Shown: piece by piece, positions 1 through 10,904 of the stretch
Numbering within the stretch: position 1 is the stretch's first letter
Layout: each line of letters starts with the position of its first letter
Source: Siphonodentalium dalli
Taxonomy: Eukaryota > Mollusca > Scaphopoda > Gadilida > Siphonodentaliidae
Reading direction: 5' to 3'
DNA length: 64,000 nucleotides
Assembly (NCBI GenBank): GCA_032622095.1
Contig: CP136061.1
Location: 122,586,754 to 122,650,753, forward strand
Notes under the pieces: generated by a model
What the model saw: only the letters and a program-made list of their open reading frames with translations
The model's database searches: none
Told to the model about the DNA's origin: nothing
Position numbers and translations under genes: made by a program

Positions 1-218
1 TGTGCCAATGCATTCCCTTATATATGCGAGTCTCCCATACTGAGCCTCTCATATATAAGAGAATACATTGTCCTAACAATATTTACATTGGCCTTGTAAG
101 CCAGTGCATTCTGTTATATATGCGAGGCTCCCTTGGGGAGACTCGCATATATAAGAGAATGCACTAGCACAGGGTATTTATTGCTGCACTAGCACAGCTC
201 CCATCATGAAAGGGTTAA
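1..218 (+). mobile_element. Family A element (piggyBac-like MITE), left-truncated by window edge
   Basis: Two successive hairpins built from GCATTCTCTTATATATGCGA and its complement, followed by a right end reading CATCATGAAAGGGTTAA. The left end lies outside the window. TTAA at the end next to CCCTTT is the target and terminus style of piggyBac-type transposons; that assignment is inferred from the ends only, since no transposase is present. Confidence 0.75.
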
Positions 219-352
219 AGATCTTTTCCCAGAACTTCTTCTGACAACAACAGCAAAATAGCTATGAGACTCGTTTTTAAGCCACATTTGCATTGTTATT
301 CTCAAAAAATAAGAAAACACACACAGAGACAAATATTTCATGAAACAGTGTT

Positions 353-612
353 TTAACCCTTCGACGACTAGAGCTTCCTGACATTTTCTGAAAACACTGT
401 GCCAATGCATTCTATTATATATGTGAATCTCCCATAGGGAGCCTTGCATATATAAGAGATTGTATTGGCCTTACAATATTTACATTGATGAAAGTCATTG
501 CATTCTCTTATATATGCGAGGCTCCCTATGGGAGACTCGCATATATAAGAGAATGCACTGGCACAGGAACTTTAATGCTGCATCAGCGCGCCTCCCATCA
601 TGAAAGGGTTAA
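353..612 (+). mobile_element. Family A element, full length
   Basis: TTAA at both ends with terminal inverted repeats TTAACCCTTCGACGA and TCATGAAAGGGTTAA. Inside are two head-to-tail hairpins of about 65 bp each (near 400-470 and 499-560), separated by a short linker. Small open frames on both strands here are only translations of the hairpins. Confidence 0.8.
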
Positions 613-778
613 AAGATAAATTTTCAATTGAAAAATATGCACAAATTACAACTGAACAGTGTAACATTCTAAAAAAGCTGCATTTACTGTTCCAGTTTGT
701 GTAGTAAAAATATTGTTTACTCCCACTGACTGGTCACTCTGAATCAAAGGTATCATCTTACACTCCGTAATCTATACA

Positions 779-1027
779 TCTATAGCTTCCTGAAATTTTG
801 TGAAAACCATGTGCCAGTGCATTCTCTTATATAGTTGAGTCTCCCATAGGGAGCCTTGCATATATATGATAATACATTGGCCTAACAATATTTACCTTGA
901 CATTGTAAGCCAGTGCATTCTCTTCTATATGCGAGGCTCCCTATGGAGACTTGCATATAAAAGATAATGCACTGGAACAGGATCTTTTAATGCTGCACCA
1001 GAACAGTTCCCGTAATAAAAGAGTTAA
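779..1027 (+). mobile_element. Family A element, decayed left end
   Basis: Same two-hairpin layout as the copy at 353-612. The first terminal repeat is lost (the match begins within GCTTCCTGAAATTTTGTG) and the right terminus is mutated to AAAAGAGTTAA. Confidence 0.7.
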
Positions 1028-1196
1028 TGTTATGAGTAGAATATCCATGATTATTGACATTAGTAGAAAATTCCCTCTGCACTAAGGATTTTCCTTAATT
1101 CAGCTCACAAAACACTAGTATTGTTACCATATACACTCAATAAGGACTCTCCTTTTGAACTTGTTTTATTAAATATTGTGCTTACGATACATTGCA

Positions 1197-1302
1197 GCTG
1201 ACAGCGAAGAATATTCAGTGTATGAGAAGCCTGCTAAGTGTCGCTCACTGTCACGGTGCAATACTGGAGAGTGGATGGCACCTAGTCCTCACAACTCTAC
1301 AG
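1197..1302 (+). other. Weak candidate exon, unrecognised
   Basis: A 106-bp open stretch with an acceptor-like TTGCAG at 1191-1196 and a donor-like GTACAG at 1303. The frame reads [14 protein letters not shown]... and stays open to 1394. I recognise no domain and it does not look like MON2 sequence. The splice signals are weak, so this may be chance; it is recorded because it is the only other open stretch near the MON2 exons with plausible splice sites at both ends. Confidence 0.15.
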
Positions 1303-1498
1303 GTACAGTACAAACTTCCCAGATACAATCTTCAAATGGCACCCACGATCTGTTTGCTTATCATTTAGTGACAACTGGAAGGCCATTTTGTTAGATATAG
1401 AATGTCTCCATCAAATATATCTTGCCCACTAAGCTATATGGTATAATCCCCTTTGTAGTAGAAGGGTTAAAAAACCCATATATATTTATAGATGATAT

Positions 1499-1551
1499 GA
1501 TAGTGATAGATGTTACGATAGTGATAGATGGTACGACAGTCATAGATGGAT
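1499..1551 (+). repeat. 18-bp minisatellite, three units
   Basis: Unit approximately GATAGTGATAGATGKTAC, repeated about three times with substitutions. It produces a spurious open frame with an IDVTIVIDGTTVIDG-like pattern. Confidence 0.7.
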
Positions 1552-1639
1552 TGCAGAGTCTCTTAAACTTTCAAAAGTATTTCATTAGTTTCAACCAACT
1601 GCAAATTGCAGCAGAACTCAGGCGTTGACAGTCGGATCC

Positions 1640-1797
1640 TACAGTAATGCCCTAAGTAATCGACTCCATAACCACAGCAGAATTATGGGTAACTTTTCAG
1701 AATTTAGTCGGAAATATGGCTTGTCGCCATTCATCGGAAAGCTCTCCCCATAATTTCTGCTGTGGTTATGGAGTCGATTACTTAGGGCATTACTGTA
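1640..1797. mobile_element. Family B foldback MITE
   Basis: Ends TACAGTAATGCCCTAAGTAA and its inverted complement ending in GGGCATTACTGTA. The arms pair across most of the element, with part of the second arm deleted. TA flanks plus CAGTAATGCC termini are typical of Tc1/mariner/pogo-type non-autonomous elements (inferred). Confidence 0.8.
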
Positions 1798-2032
1798 TCT
1801 GAAGATGGTCGGTGTAAATCTTAATGCGAAACGTGGGTGGTTTTGTCATACTGCGGGGAAAAAACCTAAATAGCAGTGGTAATACGATGGATATCAGAAT
1901 GTTTTAGACTATCAAACGCCTCTATGTTGAATAGTCTGGACTCAATGAAACTAACCGAACCATGACTGAATCCCACCCATGTCCGACCCTCCACAAACTA
2001 CAATCGAGCTCTTTGTTCTTTTCTCCTTTCAG

Positions 2033-2190
2033 CACCTTGTTTGGATTCTTGGTTTGAAGCCATCTGCTGGCGGCACTCTTAAGGCATCCAAACAAATTAA
2101 TGACCAATCAAGTGCTGTGATTACGACTGCTGTTTTATCAGATCTACCCGTGCTATCATCCATGTTGTCCAGATTATTCGAAAGTTCGCA
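2033..2190 (+). CDS. MON2: MON2 homologue, internal exon (52 codons plus 2 bases)
   Basis: Encodes a peptide beginning [14 protein letters not shown] and ending SRLFESS plus two bases of the next codon. Acceptor: pyrimidine tract CTTTTCTCCTTTCAG ending at 2032; donor GTAAGT at 2191. The segment matches the middle of the first half of MON2, a large HEAT/ARM-like scaffold related to Sec7-family Arf exchange factors but lacking the Sec7 catalytic domain. In animals and yeast it acts at the trans-Golgi and endosomes with DOP1 and a P4-type flippase. The exon starts in phase 0 and ends after base 2 of a Gln codon; the first base of the exon at 6528 completes that Gln and continues straight into the conserved YLDDVALHH. 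The preceding exon is not in the 2 kb upstream, so the window opens inside an intron. Identification is from recognition of the family sequence, not a search. Confidence 0.9.
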
Positions 2191-2231
2191 GTAAGTTTTA
2201 TTGCTTGTTTTAACTTGATGTAAGTGAAAAT

Positions 2232-2700
2232 ATTATACCCCCATAATGATGCTATGGGGCGATATTGGAATCAGGTTGTCTGCTTGTCCATCGAGCTGTA
2301 TGGGCATTCGTCCATCCACAAGTTTGTCCACTCTTGTATTCCTACATTTTCAGTCAATGATTTTAAAACTTGGCACAGATATTTAGTACCATGGGAACCT
2401 GTGTACCTGCGATTATGAGGTCTGTCCGACCTTTTTTAGTGGAGTTATTCTCCTTTTTGACTTATAAAATTTTCCCCAATATACTTAATTATGTCCTTTC
2501 TTGTATTCCTACATTTTTAAAGATGCATTTTCCGAATTATTGCTCCCAAATTAATATTTCTTTGGCTTTAGGGGTAAATAATATTTTATTCGAGTCTAGT
2601 AACCCACCCATCAGAGCTCAGGGTGACCAAACATCAATTTTTTAGGTTTATTATTTCTCGAGATGTGCAATTATTTGTGGCCCAGAAAAATTTCGTCAAA
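2232..2700 (+). mobile_element. Family H element (TATACCCCC type)
   Basis: Starts with TATACCCCC, followed by a degenerate GTCCATC tract and the internal motifs CTTGTATTCCTACATTTT and ACCATGGGAACCTGTG. The same modules recur at 7680, 32326 and 34564. The right boundary is vague because the 3' part is diverged. The open frames here are translations of the repeat. Confidence 0.65.
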
Positions 2701-2979
2701 TGGATGGTCAGACAAAATTGGGGACAAAGATGGATAACTCTAATATCAAGTGGTAATACGGCCAAATTTCATGATACCCATATGGCCATATTTCGTTGAG
2801 CAAAATGTTGATAAATAACACGTTTTGGGAAATTTGATGCCATAGTTGACAGTGGTTAGCATTGTTTTGTTGCAAATAATAGATTCTGATAACTAAAGCG
2901 TATTTTGAAGAAATGTTGTTATTGTATCTTGATGATATGGGTACCGTCTCATTGGATTGAGTACCTTTAAGTGACTATT

Positions 2980-3195
2980 TAGCTCACCTGAGACGACGTC
3001 TCCGGTGGAGGTATATTATCACTCCTCATCCGTCGTCCATCCATCTGTCAACAATCGTCTTCTTCTCCAGAACCATAAGACCGATTGGGTTCATATTTGG
3101 TGTGGATGTTACCAAGGTGACTCACATTCAGATTTGTTCAACTAGATCACCAGGTCAAATAGTATTGAAGTTATTGACTGTCTTGTTTTCCCACT
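2980..3195 (+). mobile_element. Family I element, internally deleted
   Basis: Carries the 5' hairpin AGCTCACCTGAGACGACGTC followed by GTGGAGGT, a short GTCC tract, the GGGTTCATATTTGGTGTGG module, then jumps to the family 3' end TTATTGACTGTCTTGTTTT. Only about 216 bp remain of an element that reaches more than 1 kb elsewhere. Confidence 0.7.
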
Positions 3196-3286
3196 TTTTT
3201 TTTCGCAACGTGCATAATTTTATCGGGCTTGTAATCCTTGTGTTGTGTTTTATTTAAAACAAAATATATATATATTAAAGTAATGT

Positions 3287-3450
3287 GAAATACTACGGTA
3301 GGGTGATCAAATTGAAATGGAGAATAATCTTGCTCAGAATATTGTTATTTTTTACAAATATTATATCCAAATCGACAATGCACACCGTCATTCTTATATA
3401 ACAAATAAATGCAGTGACTCTCGATGACGAAATTTTGTATGATCCACAGA
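3287..3450. repeat. Dispersed ~150-bp repeat, copy 1
   Basis: Shares GAGAATAATCTTGCTCA and long flanking similarity with 19555-19700 in the same orientation, including GTGATCAAAT upstream and AAATGCARTGACT downstream. Nature unknown. Confidence 0.6.
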
Positions 3451-3639
3451 AGCATTTGAAATAATTTAGATATTTCACCGCTGTCTTTAGTCTGTCTTAA
3501 CCATGACTGGCAAGTAATTTTTCAATGGAAATACATTTTATGATGGAAATTTAATATGGTCACAGGGACATATCCAGGGCGGTTTTCAGGTGCCCAAATA
3601 AAACAATTTGAATTTTTTTTCTAATTTAATTTTTTTTTT

Positions 3640-4160
3640 TATATGTACCCATACCATAGTATGGTACACATAGTGTCGACGTCCGGATTGACCACTCGTC
3701 GTTCGTCTGTCTGTCTGTCCGTCTGTCTGTCTGTCTATCCGTAGACACATTACGCATAATGCGATAACTCAAACATTTTCTATCCGATCGAAACCACATT
3801 TTGTATATGGGTTTCTCATGCCAAAATACAGATCGAGTTCAAATATGGGTTTGATCCGAGATTTTTTTTACAGAGTTATGACCCTTTTTCGACTTAGAAT
3901 TCCAGCATGCTGCCATAACTCAAACATTTTTTATCTGATTGGAACCAAATTTGCTATGTGAGTTTCTCAGCCAAAAATACAGATAGAATTTGAATATGGG
4001 TTTGATCAGATTTATTTTAAAGGAGTTATGACCCTTATTCAAAAAATAATTAGATTTTTTTGATTGCTCAATTTAACAAAAAATAATTATTAAAATATTT
4101 TTTTTTTAACTTTTATAATAATAATAAAAAAAAAAATTAATTAAAAAAAAAATCAAATTG
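3640..4160 (+). mobile_element. Family F element
   Basis: 5' hairpin TGTACCCATACCATAGTATG followed by GTACACA, then a (GTCT/GTCC)n tract at about 3705-3745, then ~130-bp internal repeats containing GATAACTCAAACATTTT, CAGATCGAGTTC and AGTTATGACCCTTTTTC. The tail from 4060 is very A/T-rich. A reverse-oriented relative lies at 31560-32325. Confidence 0.65.
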
Positions 4161-5689
4161 TCATCGACACTTTCATTTGTTTGAGTTTTATACTATTAAT
4201 TAGGTGGATGTCCTGTTTTGAAAATATGAACATTTTATTGCAATAGTTGCATGTAATATAATGATATCAATAAATTACCATGTGAACATCCAATATCCAG
4301 AGTATATGAGAGTTCATTTAATAGATGTCATTCGAAGTGAAATCTGTTATTAATTGAGTGATGACATATGGTTCAGAGCTCTAGGGGTGGTTGGATGAAG
4401 GTAAAGATAAACAACTGCTCACTGGCTGGCAAATTGTTTAACCTATCTGTCAAATTGATTAATGGCAGTATTAGACTCTTGTTTCTCCTATTCTTGAAAT
4501 TTCATTATAGGGTTCTGGTAAGTGACCCATCACCTGTATAAGTGTCTTCTATATTCCATTTATCTGCTTCGAAAATAATTAACCCTTTCCAAGGTTCCCA
4601 TATACACATGCTATAATGTACATGGACTCTCCCTCATATCTCTTAGCTATGGTTATCTTTGCACAGTATTCACTTCTAGCGATTTTGGTATTGACTGATT
4701 AATTGATTTTTGAAAAATATATTAACCCTTCAGACACATGCTTTCAATTTGAAATTAAAATAATGGCTGATAGCGAATATGATTTATCTATGCAATAGGT
4801 AACAGGCAGATAAATCTACATGACTATTGCAGGTGATGCCTTATTTTGAAAATCAAGATGGTAGATGTTGTTAACATTTCCAGGAACCTTATTTTCCCAT
4901 TTGTTCATATTGTTATGGTTGATTGAATTTTAGGGGCCACATAGCGCTTAGAAGATTAACATTGAAGGTTATGGATATTAGTGTCCAAGCTACTTGTAAA
5001 ACAATGTAATGTGTGAAACCATTTGATTGAGGGCTACTAACTTTCTTTTTATGAACTAGGGTAATCTGTTTCGATTCAGGGATCATGTGGGCCAGCATCC
5101 TCATCATATTATGTCTGTATAACATTATATAGATAGCACTTTTGTATTGTATAAACTACATATATTTTTGAAGACCATACACCCCTGTTATGAAACACTT
5201 TATCTTGCATGTACCTAACAATATAAGCATTCCTTATTACACAGGTCAGATATGATCCTATCTGTCCATGTTTGATAATCAAATAACATCTGGGGAGAAT
5301 GGGGGGTAGTAATTAAAGTACAATTTAAATGAGGTGGAATCCCATACATGTATGTTGTTCTAAGCAGTCTGGCTTGTCAACAAATTATAATTTCTCTTCA
5401 GAAGTGAATGAATTTTGAATATCTGGCATGTCAAAAGTGGCAGAGTTAGGGATTTATTACTTTTGGTTCCAATGAGTTAACTTAAATTCCTAAACATATC
5501 CTCCAAAATCACTAAACCATTGGATCTCACTGTGAGAGGTCTTTGGGTGAATAGGGACAGAGTTATGAGATTTAAAACTACTCCTCCCCACCCCAAATAC
5601 TTTAACCCCTTCTTAAGACAAATTATTTGAGCTTTTGATTTCAAGTTGGGTACTGATGTATGGATTCCTGTGATCATATCTTTGAAAAT

Positions 5690-5765
5690 GTATCAGTTAT
5701 AGCTAATCGCTATCGCCAAGGTATGGGTTAAACATCTGCCGATCATGATCGGCCTCTCGTTTTAT
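5690..5765 (+). repeat. Short dispersed palindromic repeat, copy 1
   Basis: About 65 bp, including GCTAATCGCTATCGCCAAGG and the palindromic CCGATCATGATCGG. The same sequence occurs in reverse complement at 30413-30475 with only a few differences. No promoter boxes or tRNA fold were recognised. Confidence 0.6.
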
Positions 5766-6527
5766 TCATGTCGTAATTCATATCATAACAAGATACAAAT
5801 ACATTTATATATATTGACATAGACATTTAAGTATACAAAAAGATTTAAGTTTAGCAGGTGGAATTATACTGTAAAGTATGATTGGCTTTATCTAGCTTTC
5901 ATCTGTAAAAAATTCAAATATTTTGAGATCAGGTTTGTTATCATTCAGCCTTCAGACTTCAGTATTTCAATCAAATTCAAGTTATATACTTACAGTACAG
6001 AAACAATGACAATTTGATAAAATCAACCTAGTTATCAGGAGTGATCTCTTAATACCAAATGAATAATTAACATAGAGATTAGCACTACTTGTAATTACTA
6101 ACTTAATATACATTGTTTCTGCGCTATATTATGTATGTGTCTCTTACGCGAAGATAGCCTATTATATGAATTAGAGTGGTAACTGTAAGTCTCATTTCAA
6201 GCATGATAAGCATAATCCATTGAACCAAAAGATATCTAATAATAACGTAAAAGCATTTCCAATCCCATACATGTATCAAAATTTCCAAATTTATTCTTGA
6301 GAAACTATATCAAATTGACCTCTGAGAGCCCTAGATTCGCTCTGAATGCATTGGATTTTCAAAATTTTTAACCCCCACCATCACAAGGGGAACACCCCCT
6401 CCCAATTTTTCCCCCGCCCAGGCCTTTGGCATATCATTGCCTGAAAACAGGTGTACTCAAAAAATCCCTGGATCCTTCACTGGGTCATAAATAACCTCCA
6501 TTTTAAGAACTGTGTAATTTATTTAAG

Positions 6528-6615
6528 GTATTTGGATGACGTAGCACTGCACCATTTGATAGATGCTTTGTGCAAATTGTCTCAAGAATCAATGGAGTTA
6601 GCTTATTCTAATCGG
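6528..6615 (+). CDS. MON2: MON2 homologue, internal exon (1 base plus 29 codons)
   Basis: Encodes [20 protein letters not shown] followed by SMELAYSNR, one of the best conserved stretches of MON2. Acceptor TTTATTTAAG ends at 6527; donor GTGAGT starts at 6616. The first base completes the Gln codon begun in the exon ending at 2190, giving FESSQ-YLDDV as in other animals. It ends in phase 0, where known family members continue with an EPSLFAVAK-like segment; I found nothing resembling that in the rest of the window. The 88-bp exon is too short to matter as a stand-alone frame but the homology and phase agreement are strong. Confidence 0.92.
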
Positions 6616-7679
6616 GTGAGTAACAGTTGTGCTTTTAATTTCTCTAATTCTGTATTTTGATAGTTGTCCAGTTATACTGTTGATGGTATTTTGGATGTAT
6701 GTATATATCATATCTCAGATACCTTGTGGTTTAATTTGTTCAAATTTCACACATGAGTACACATATGGTTTGGCCATGTGTAGCCAAACTTAATCTTTCC
6801 ATATATGTCACATGTCCTTGATAGGAACAATTTTTAAGCTTGATTTCAGTTGAGTGACATCTCAATGTGCCATTCTGATCGATTCATGGCTATTACAATA
6901 AGATACCATAATTTGTTCATACACATTTAAGCAATGAACACTCATAGTGAATCAGTGCCACCATAAATCTGATATATATATATATAGGGCCTTCCCACTC
7001 TTTAAGATGTCACATAGCTATGGGGTTTACCATGCATTCTTAGATATATTCACATTCATCTTTATATTACTAGTATGTTTGGTGATTGCTTTCTCTTATT
7101 GTTTACATGTCATATATTTATTGATGTTATGTTCAGGTACTCTTAATTGTGACCTTCATGCGCCCATGCCAATACCCTGAGTACCCACAAGAGGTCATAT
7201 AAGATTGGTTGCCATTTTGACTTAAGTTGCATAATATAATGGACATAGGCTTTCATTAGCCACCTGTTGGAACAACGTGGTTAATGGGCCGTAAAATGTT
7301 CTGAGTGTGTTATGAATCATATTATTGTTAGTTTGCTGAAATAACACTTTACAAGAGCAGTATAACTACACATTTGTGATTATTAGGACAATCTCAGCAT
7401 AGTCATAATTGCTAGATCACTTGTGTTAATCTGTACACAATAGGTCCCCAGACCAACCGTCATTTCAAGAGAACTGTGTCAGAAATATCAGTATTATAAG
7501 GTGTAGTAATGTCTCATTCGAACAGTCTGTTTGCAGCGATAAGAACTCATATCTAGTTATCATATAACTCACCCACTTTCCATGTCTGGATGTATTTTGC
7601 ATAACCTAGTTTATCCACCTCCCACCCTCTCTACTATACAGATGAAATCCATCAACATTTTAATACGTAACAAGTTTGG
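6616..7679 (+). other. Start of very long MON2 intron; no recognised element
   Basis: Begins with donor GTGAGT. Contains a short (AT)n run near 6970-6986 and otherwise unique-looking AT-rich sequence with no coding or repeat signal seen. Confidence 0.6.
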
Positions 7680-8250
7680 AGGGGGGGGGGTATATAGGAA
7701 TCAGCTTGTCCATCTGTTTGTCCGTCCTTAGACGCAACTTTGTGCGACATTATATTCCTACATTTTTTTTTTTAAGCTTGGCAAAAATATTTAGTACCTG
7801 TGCCCCTGCCATTATGAGCTCCGTCTGACTTTTTTTCTGGTGTTATCCCCATTTTGGATTTTCTCAAGATGCATAATTTTGTCCGAGCTTGTATTCGTAC
7901 ATTTTTCAGTAAATTTTTTTAAAACTTGGCACAGATATTTAGCACCATGGCAACCTGTGATTATGAGGTCTGTCTGACTTTTTTTTTATGGGGTTATCCT
8001 GGGTTATCCCCCATTTTCGACTTAAAATTTTTCGCAACATGCTTAATTTTGTCCAAGCTTGTATTCCTACATTTTTAGTCAATTTTTTTTTAAACTTGGC
8101 ACTGAGGCTGGTTGAGCAATTTTTAAATTTTTGTTGAAGTTTTTCTTGATGGTTTTTTTTAATAAGATTCGATACAAGTTGGATAAACCCAACGGATACC
8201 CCAATTTCTTCCCTTATTGTATCCCAAAAAATATATGGGAAACTGCTCAA
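7680..8250 (+). mobile_element. Family H element
   Basis: Begins with a G10 run then TATA and a GTCCATCTG/GTCCGTCC tract. At least three internal units follow carrying TTGTATTCCTACATTTTT, AACTTGGCACAGATATTTAG and GATTATGAGGTCTGTCTGAC. Confidence 0.65.
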
Positions 8251-8485
8251 ATCAGTATGTCAGTCTGTCCATCTATGTGACATCTGACTTACCTTTCCAG
8301 AGCATAACTGAAGTAAACATTAACATAAGTAGTTTCATCATATAAATTTTAACACATATAATAGGCATGGGACATTCAAAAACATTAAATATAATAATAA
8401 GTATATAACTGAACAAAAAGTTAGGAAGTATGCGTCACTCCTAGAATAACATTGTTATTGTTTATACACATCATAATCACCCATG
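8251..8485. other. No feature recognised
   Basis: AT-rich intronic sequence with no repeat match seen within the window. Confidence 0.4.
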
Positions 8486-8493
8486 ACACCAAT

Positions 8494-8845
8494 CAGGGGC
8501 CAGCCTCAATGTTTCAAATTGGGAGAAGTCACTTCTCCCTGTTTGGCTATTAGGGAGAAGTGATCTGTTATCAGGGAGAAGTCATAATGTTGGAAGTTCA
8601 GCTTACACCCCAACTTCACCATTATATGATCCAACAAGTATCATGCAACAAAAGAGCCCATTTATAAAACCATTATAGTGAGTAAAAACACCATTGTAAT
8701 CAGTAAATATACTTCAAATATGGTGTTGGAACATATGCATACTGATATATGAGAGAGAAGTCACTTCTCTCTGTGACAAAAATATGGAGAAGTGACACAT
8801 TTTAGAGAGAAGATGTCTCCCAAATGCCCTCTAGGCTGGTCCTTG
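8494..8845. mobile_element. hAT-like MITE (352 bp) with 8-bp duplication
   Basis: Terminal inverted repeats CAGGGGCCAGCCT and CAAGGACCAGCCT (the right one read on the minus strand), flanked by ACACCAAT at 8486-8493 and 8846-8853. CAGGG-type ends with an 8-bp duplication are the hAT hallmark. The inside carries several GGGAGAAGTCACTTCTCCC self-complementary motifs and no coding region. Confidence 0.8.
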
Positions 8846-8870
8846 ACACCAATAAAAATGAGGCTCTATA

Positions 8871-9400
8871 AATTAGTGAGGGATTGCTCGTGAAATAAAA
8901 CATTAAATTTATTTGGCCAAACTCATCCTAACCTATATGTATAGGAGGCTATATAGAGTTACTCTTCATAGTCCAATTTTCTTTACGCATCTCAATTCTC
9001 TCGCACATAGTTCAATCAATCGGGGACAATTGCTCCTTGGTGTTGATAATTAGGAGGAAGTAATCCATCAGTGATCACGAGAACTGACCACTAGAGACCA
9101 ATAATTCAATAAACACACCAAAACTTATTCACTGTATACTTACACTTTAACCTCAATCTTTTCCACTATTTACACATCAATACCAAAAATCAAGTAGCTT
9201 GTAACTATATATTGTATTTGGGTTAGATTTCTTGAGATATCTTTGCTCATGATTGATCTGATTTACTGGTATTTGACCGATCATATCATTGGTCAGTCCT
9301 TCTGTAGTGAGTTTAGTTCATATAACTGAGAGCTGTCACATAATCTGTACTTGCTTAGTCTGGCCGTCTGCTGGCCGCACTTGTGATGATTAGCGTGAAG
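8871..9400. repeat. Family G dispersed repeat, copy 1
   Basis: Shares ordered blocks with 10527-10930 and 12835-12985, including TTAGTGAGGGA, AGGAGGAAGTAATCCATCA, GACCAATAATTCAATAAACA and CCTTCTGTAGTGAGTTTAG. All three copies are in the same direction. Nature unknown; ends not defined. Confidence 0.6.
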
Positions 9401-9449
9401 TGACTCCTCTCTTCCAGAGATTAATGTAAAATGAAAATGGGCCTGGGCC

Positions 9450-9703
9450 CAAGCCTTGAAATTGTGTGTCTGTGATTTGCAGAATGAGGCCAACAGAGGG
9501 TGAATTTAGTGATGCTATCCTGCACAGTGGGCTAGCACAATCAAATTCACCATTTGGGGACCTCATTCTGCTTATGCCTCAGCAGAATGCAGTTCCCAGA
9601 GGGTTTATTTGGTGATGCTAACATGCTATGTGGGATAGTGCCACTAAATTCACCCTCTGGGGACCTCATTCTACAAATGGCAGGCACACTATTTCAAGGC
9701 TTG
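9450..9703. mobile_element. Family C element (hAT-like MITE, 254 bp) with 8-bp duplication
   Basis: Starts CAAGCCTTGAAATTGTGTG and ends in CACTATTTCAAGGCTTG, flanked by perfect CCTGGGCC at 9442-9449 and 9704-9711. Inside are two hairpins, each pairing GAGGGTGAATTTAGTGATG with CATCACTAAATTCACCCTC variants. It is a short form lacking the ~230-bp spacer seen at 24323. Confidence 0.85.
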
Positions 9704-9907
9704 CCTGGGCCATTGGGAATACATTTATGGAATAGAGGTATTTTCAAACTATATGAACTGCTGCCAAAAAATAAAAAAAACCATTGTCTTTACACCAGTT
9801 GTCAGTGATTAATAAAAACTATTTTGTTGAGTAACATGCATCAATTTAAAGAAATCTAACGATCCTCTGAATGCAAAGCAATCTCTTAGGGGGAAATGGT
9901 GTGCGTT

Positions 9908-10003
9908 TACAGTTATGTCATAAATAATCGACTCCTTAACCACAGCAGAATTACCCATAATTCTGCTGAGGTTAAGGAGTCGATTATTTAGGGCATTACT
10001 GTA
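9908..10003. mobile_element. Family B foldback MITE, minimal copy
   Basis: TA-flanked inverted repeat of two ~47-bp arms, ACAGTTATGTCATAAATAAT to GGGCATTACTGT, with the central portion of the family removed. Confidence 0.75.
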
Positions 10004-10138
10004 GTATTGGGAACGGAGCCTGTATTCAGCTCCCGGTTCTACCAAAGATAATTTGGATTAATTTCCGTCCTCAGCATATTGAGGGAGAACTGAGAGCGCT
10101 GCCTGATATAAACTATAGATACAATAGAAAGCTCAGAA

Positions 10139-10321
10139 TTAATCCTTTCATGACAGGAGATGTGCTGGTGCAGCAAAGACCCTGTGCCAGCGCATTCTCT
10201 TATATATGCGAGTCTCCCATAGGGAGCCTCACATATATAAGAGAATGCACTGGCTTACAAGATCAACGTAAATGTTATTAGACCAATGAATTTCAGGAAA
10301 CTCCAGTCATAGAAGGCTTAA
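10139..10321 (-). mobile_element. Family A element, one hairpin lost
   Basis: TTAA at both ends (10139-10142, 10318-10321). Orientation is opposite to the copy at 353-612: it begins with the CATGACAGGAG/TGGTGCAGC end and finishes with AACTCCAGTCAT. Only the first hairpin is complete. Confidence 0.75.
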
Positions 10322-10364
10322 GCACACTAGCTATATATCAGGACAATTTAGCAAATTTTCCATG

Positions 10365-10491
10365 TACAGTAATGCCCTAAATAATCGACTCCTTAACCAC
10401 AGCAGAATTATGGGTAATTTTTCAGTATTTAGTCGGAAATATGGCTTCTTGCCATTCATCGGAAAGCTCTCAGTGAGAGAGCATTACTGTA
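10365..10491. mobile_element. Family B MITE, right arm mostly deleted
   Basis: Left arm TACAGTAATGCCCTAAATAA intact through ATCGGAAAGCTCTCAGTGAG; the right arm is reduced to GCATTACTGTA. Confidence 0.7.
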
Positions 10492-10526
10492 TTACTGTAC
10501 TATCTAGATTCTAATTTATTCGAATA

Positions 10527-10904
10527 TTAGTGAGGGACCTCTCATGAGACAAAACCACAACGTTTGCTCCTTAGAGTAGATAAGTAGGAGGAAGTAATCC
10601 ATCACTGACCAGGAGAACTGACCACTGGGGACCAATAATTCAATAAACACACCTCTATACTTTAACCTCAATTTTTTCCACTATTTGCACTTCAATACCA
10701 AAAATATGAAGTAGCTTGTTACTATATATTGTAATTGGGCTAGATTTCTTGATATTTCTTGCTAATGATTAATCTGATATAATGCTGTTTGACTGATGAT
10801 CTGATTGTGCTCCATCCTTCTGTAAGAAGTTCATATAGTTCATATAACGAGAGGATTCATATAGTTCATATAACCGAGAGCGGCGTCTGTACTTCTGTAT
10901 TCTT
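10527..10904. repeat. Family G dispersed repeat, copy 2 (interrupted)
   Basis: Collinear with 8871-9400. After GTCTGTACTTCTGTATTC the copy is interrupted by the inverted-repeat element at 10905-11703 and resumes with CTTAGTCTATACTTCTC and GAGAAGTGACTCCTCTCTTC. Confidence 0.6.

Larger units (their letters stand above)
2191..6527 (+). other. MON2 intron between the two identified exons
   Basis: 4,337 bp, GT at 2191 and AG at 6526-6527. It begins 41 bp before a family H insertion, then carries a deleted family I copy, a shared 150-bp repeat and a family F element. From about 4160 to 5690 and 5766 to 6500 I see no repeat match or coding signal; these are AT-rich unique-looking intron. Confidence 0.85.

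Noticed and set aside
1197-1302. Upstream MON2 exon
   Set aside because: The peptide does not resemble the MON2 segment that precedes HLVWILGL; kept only as a low-confidence unrecognised candidate.
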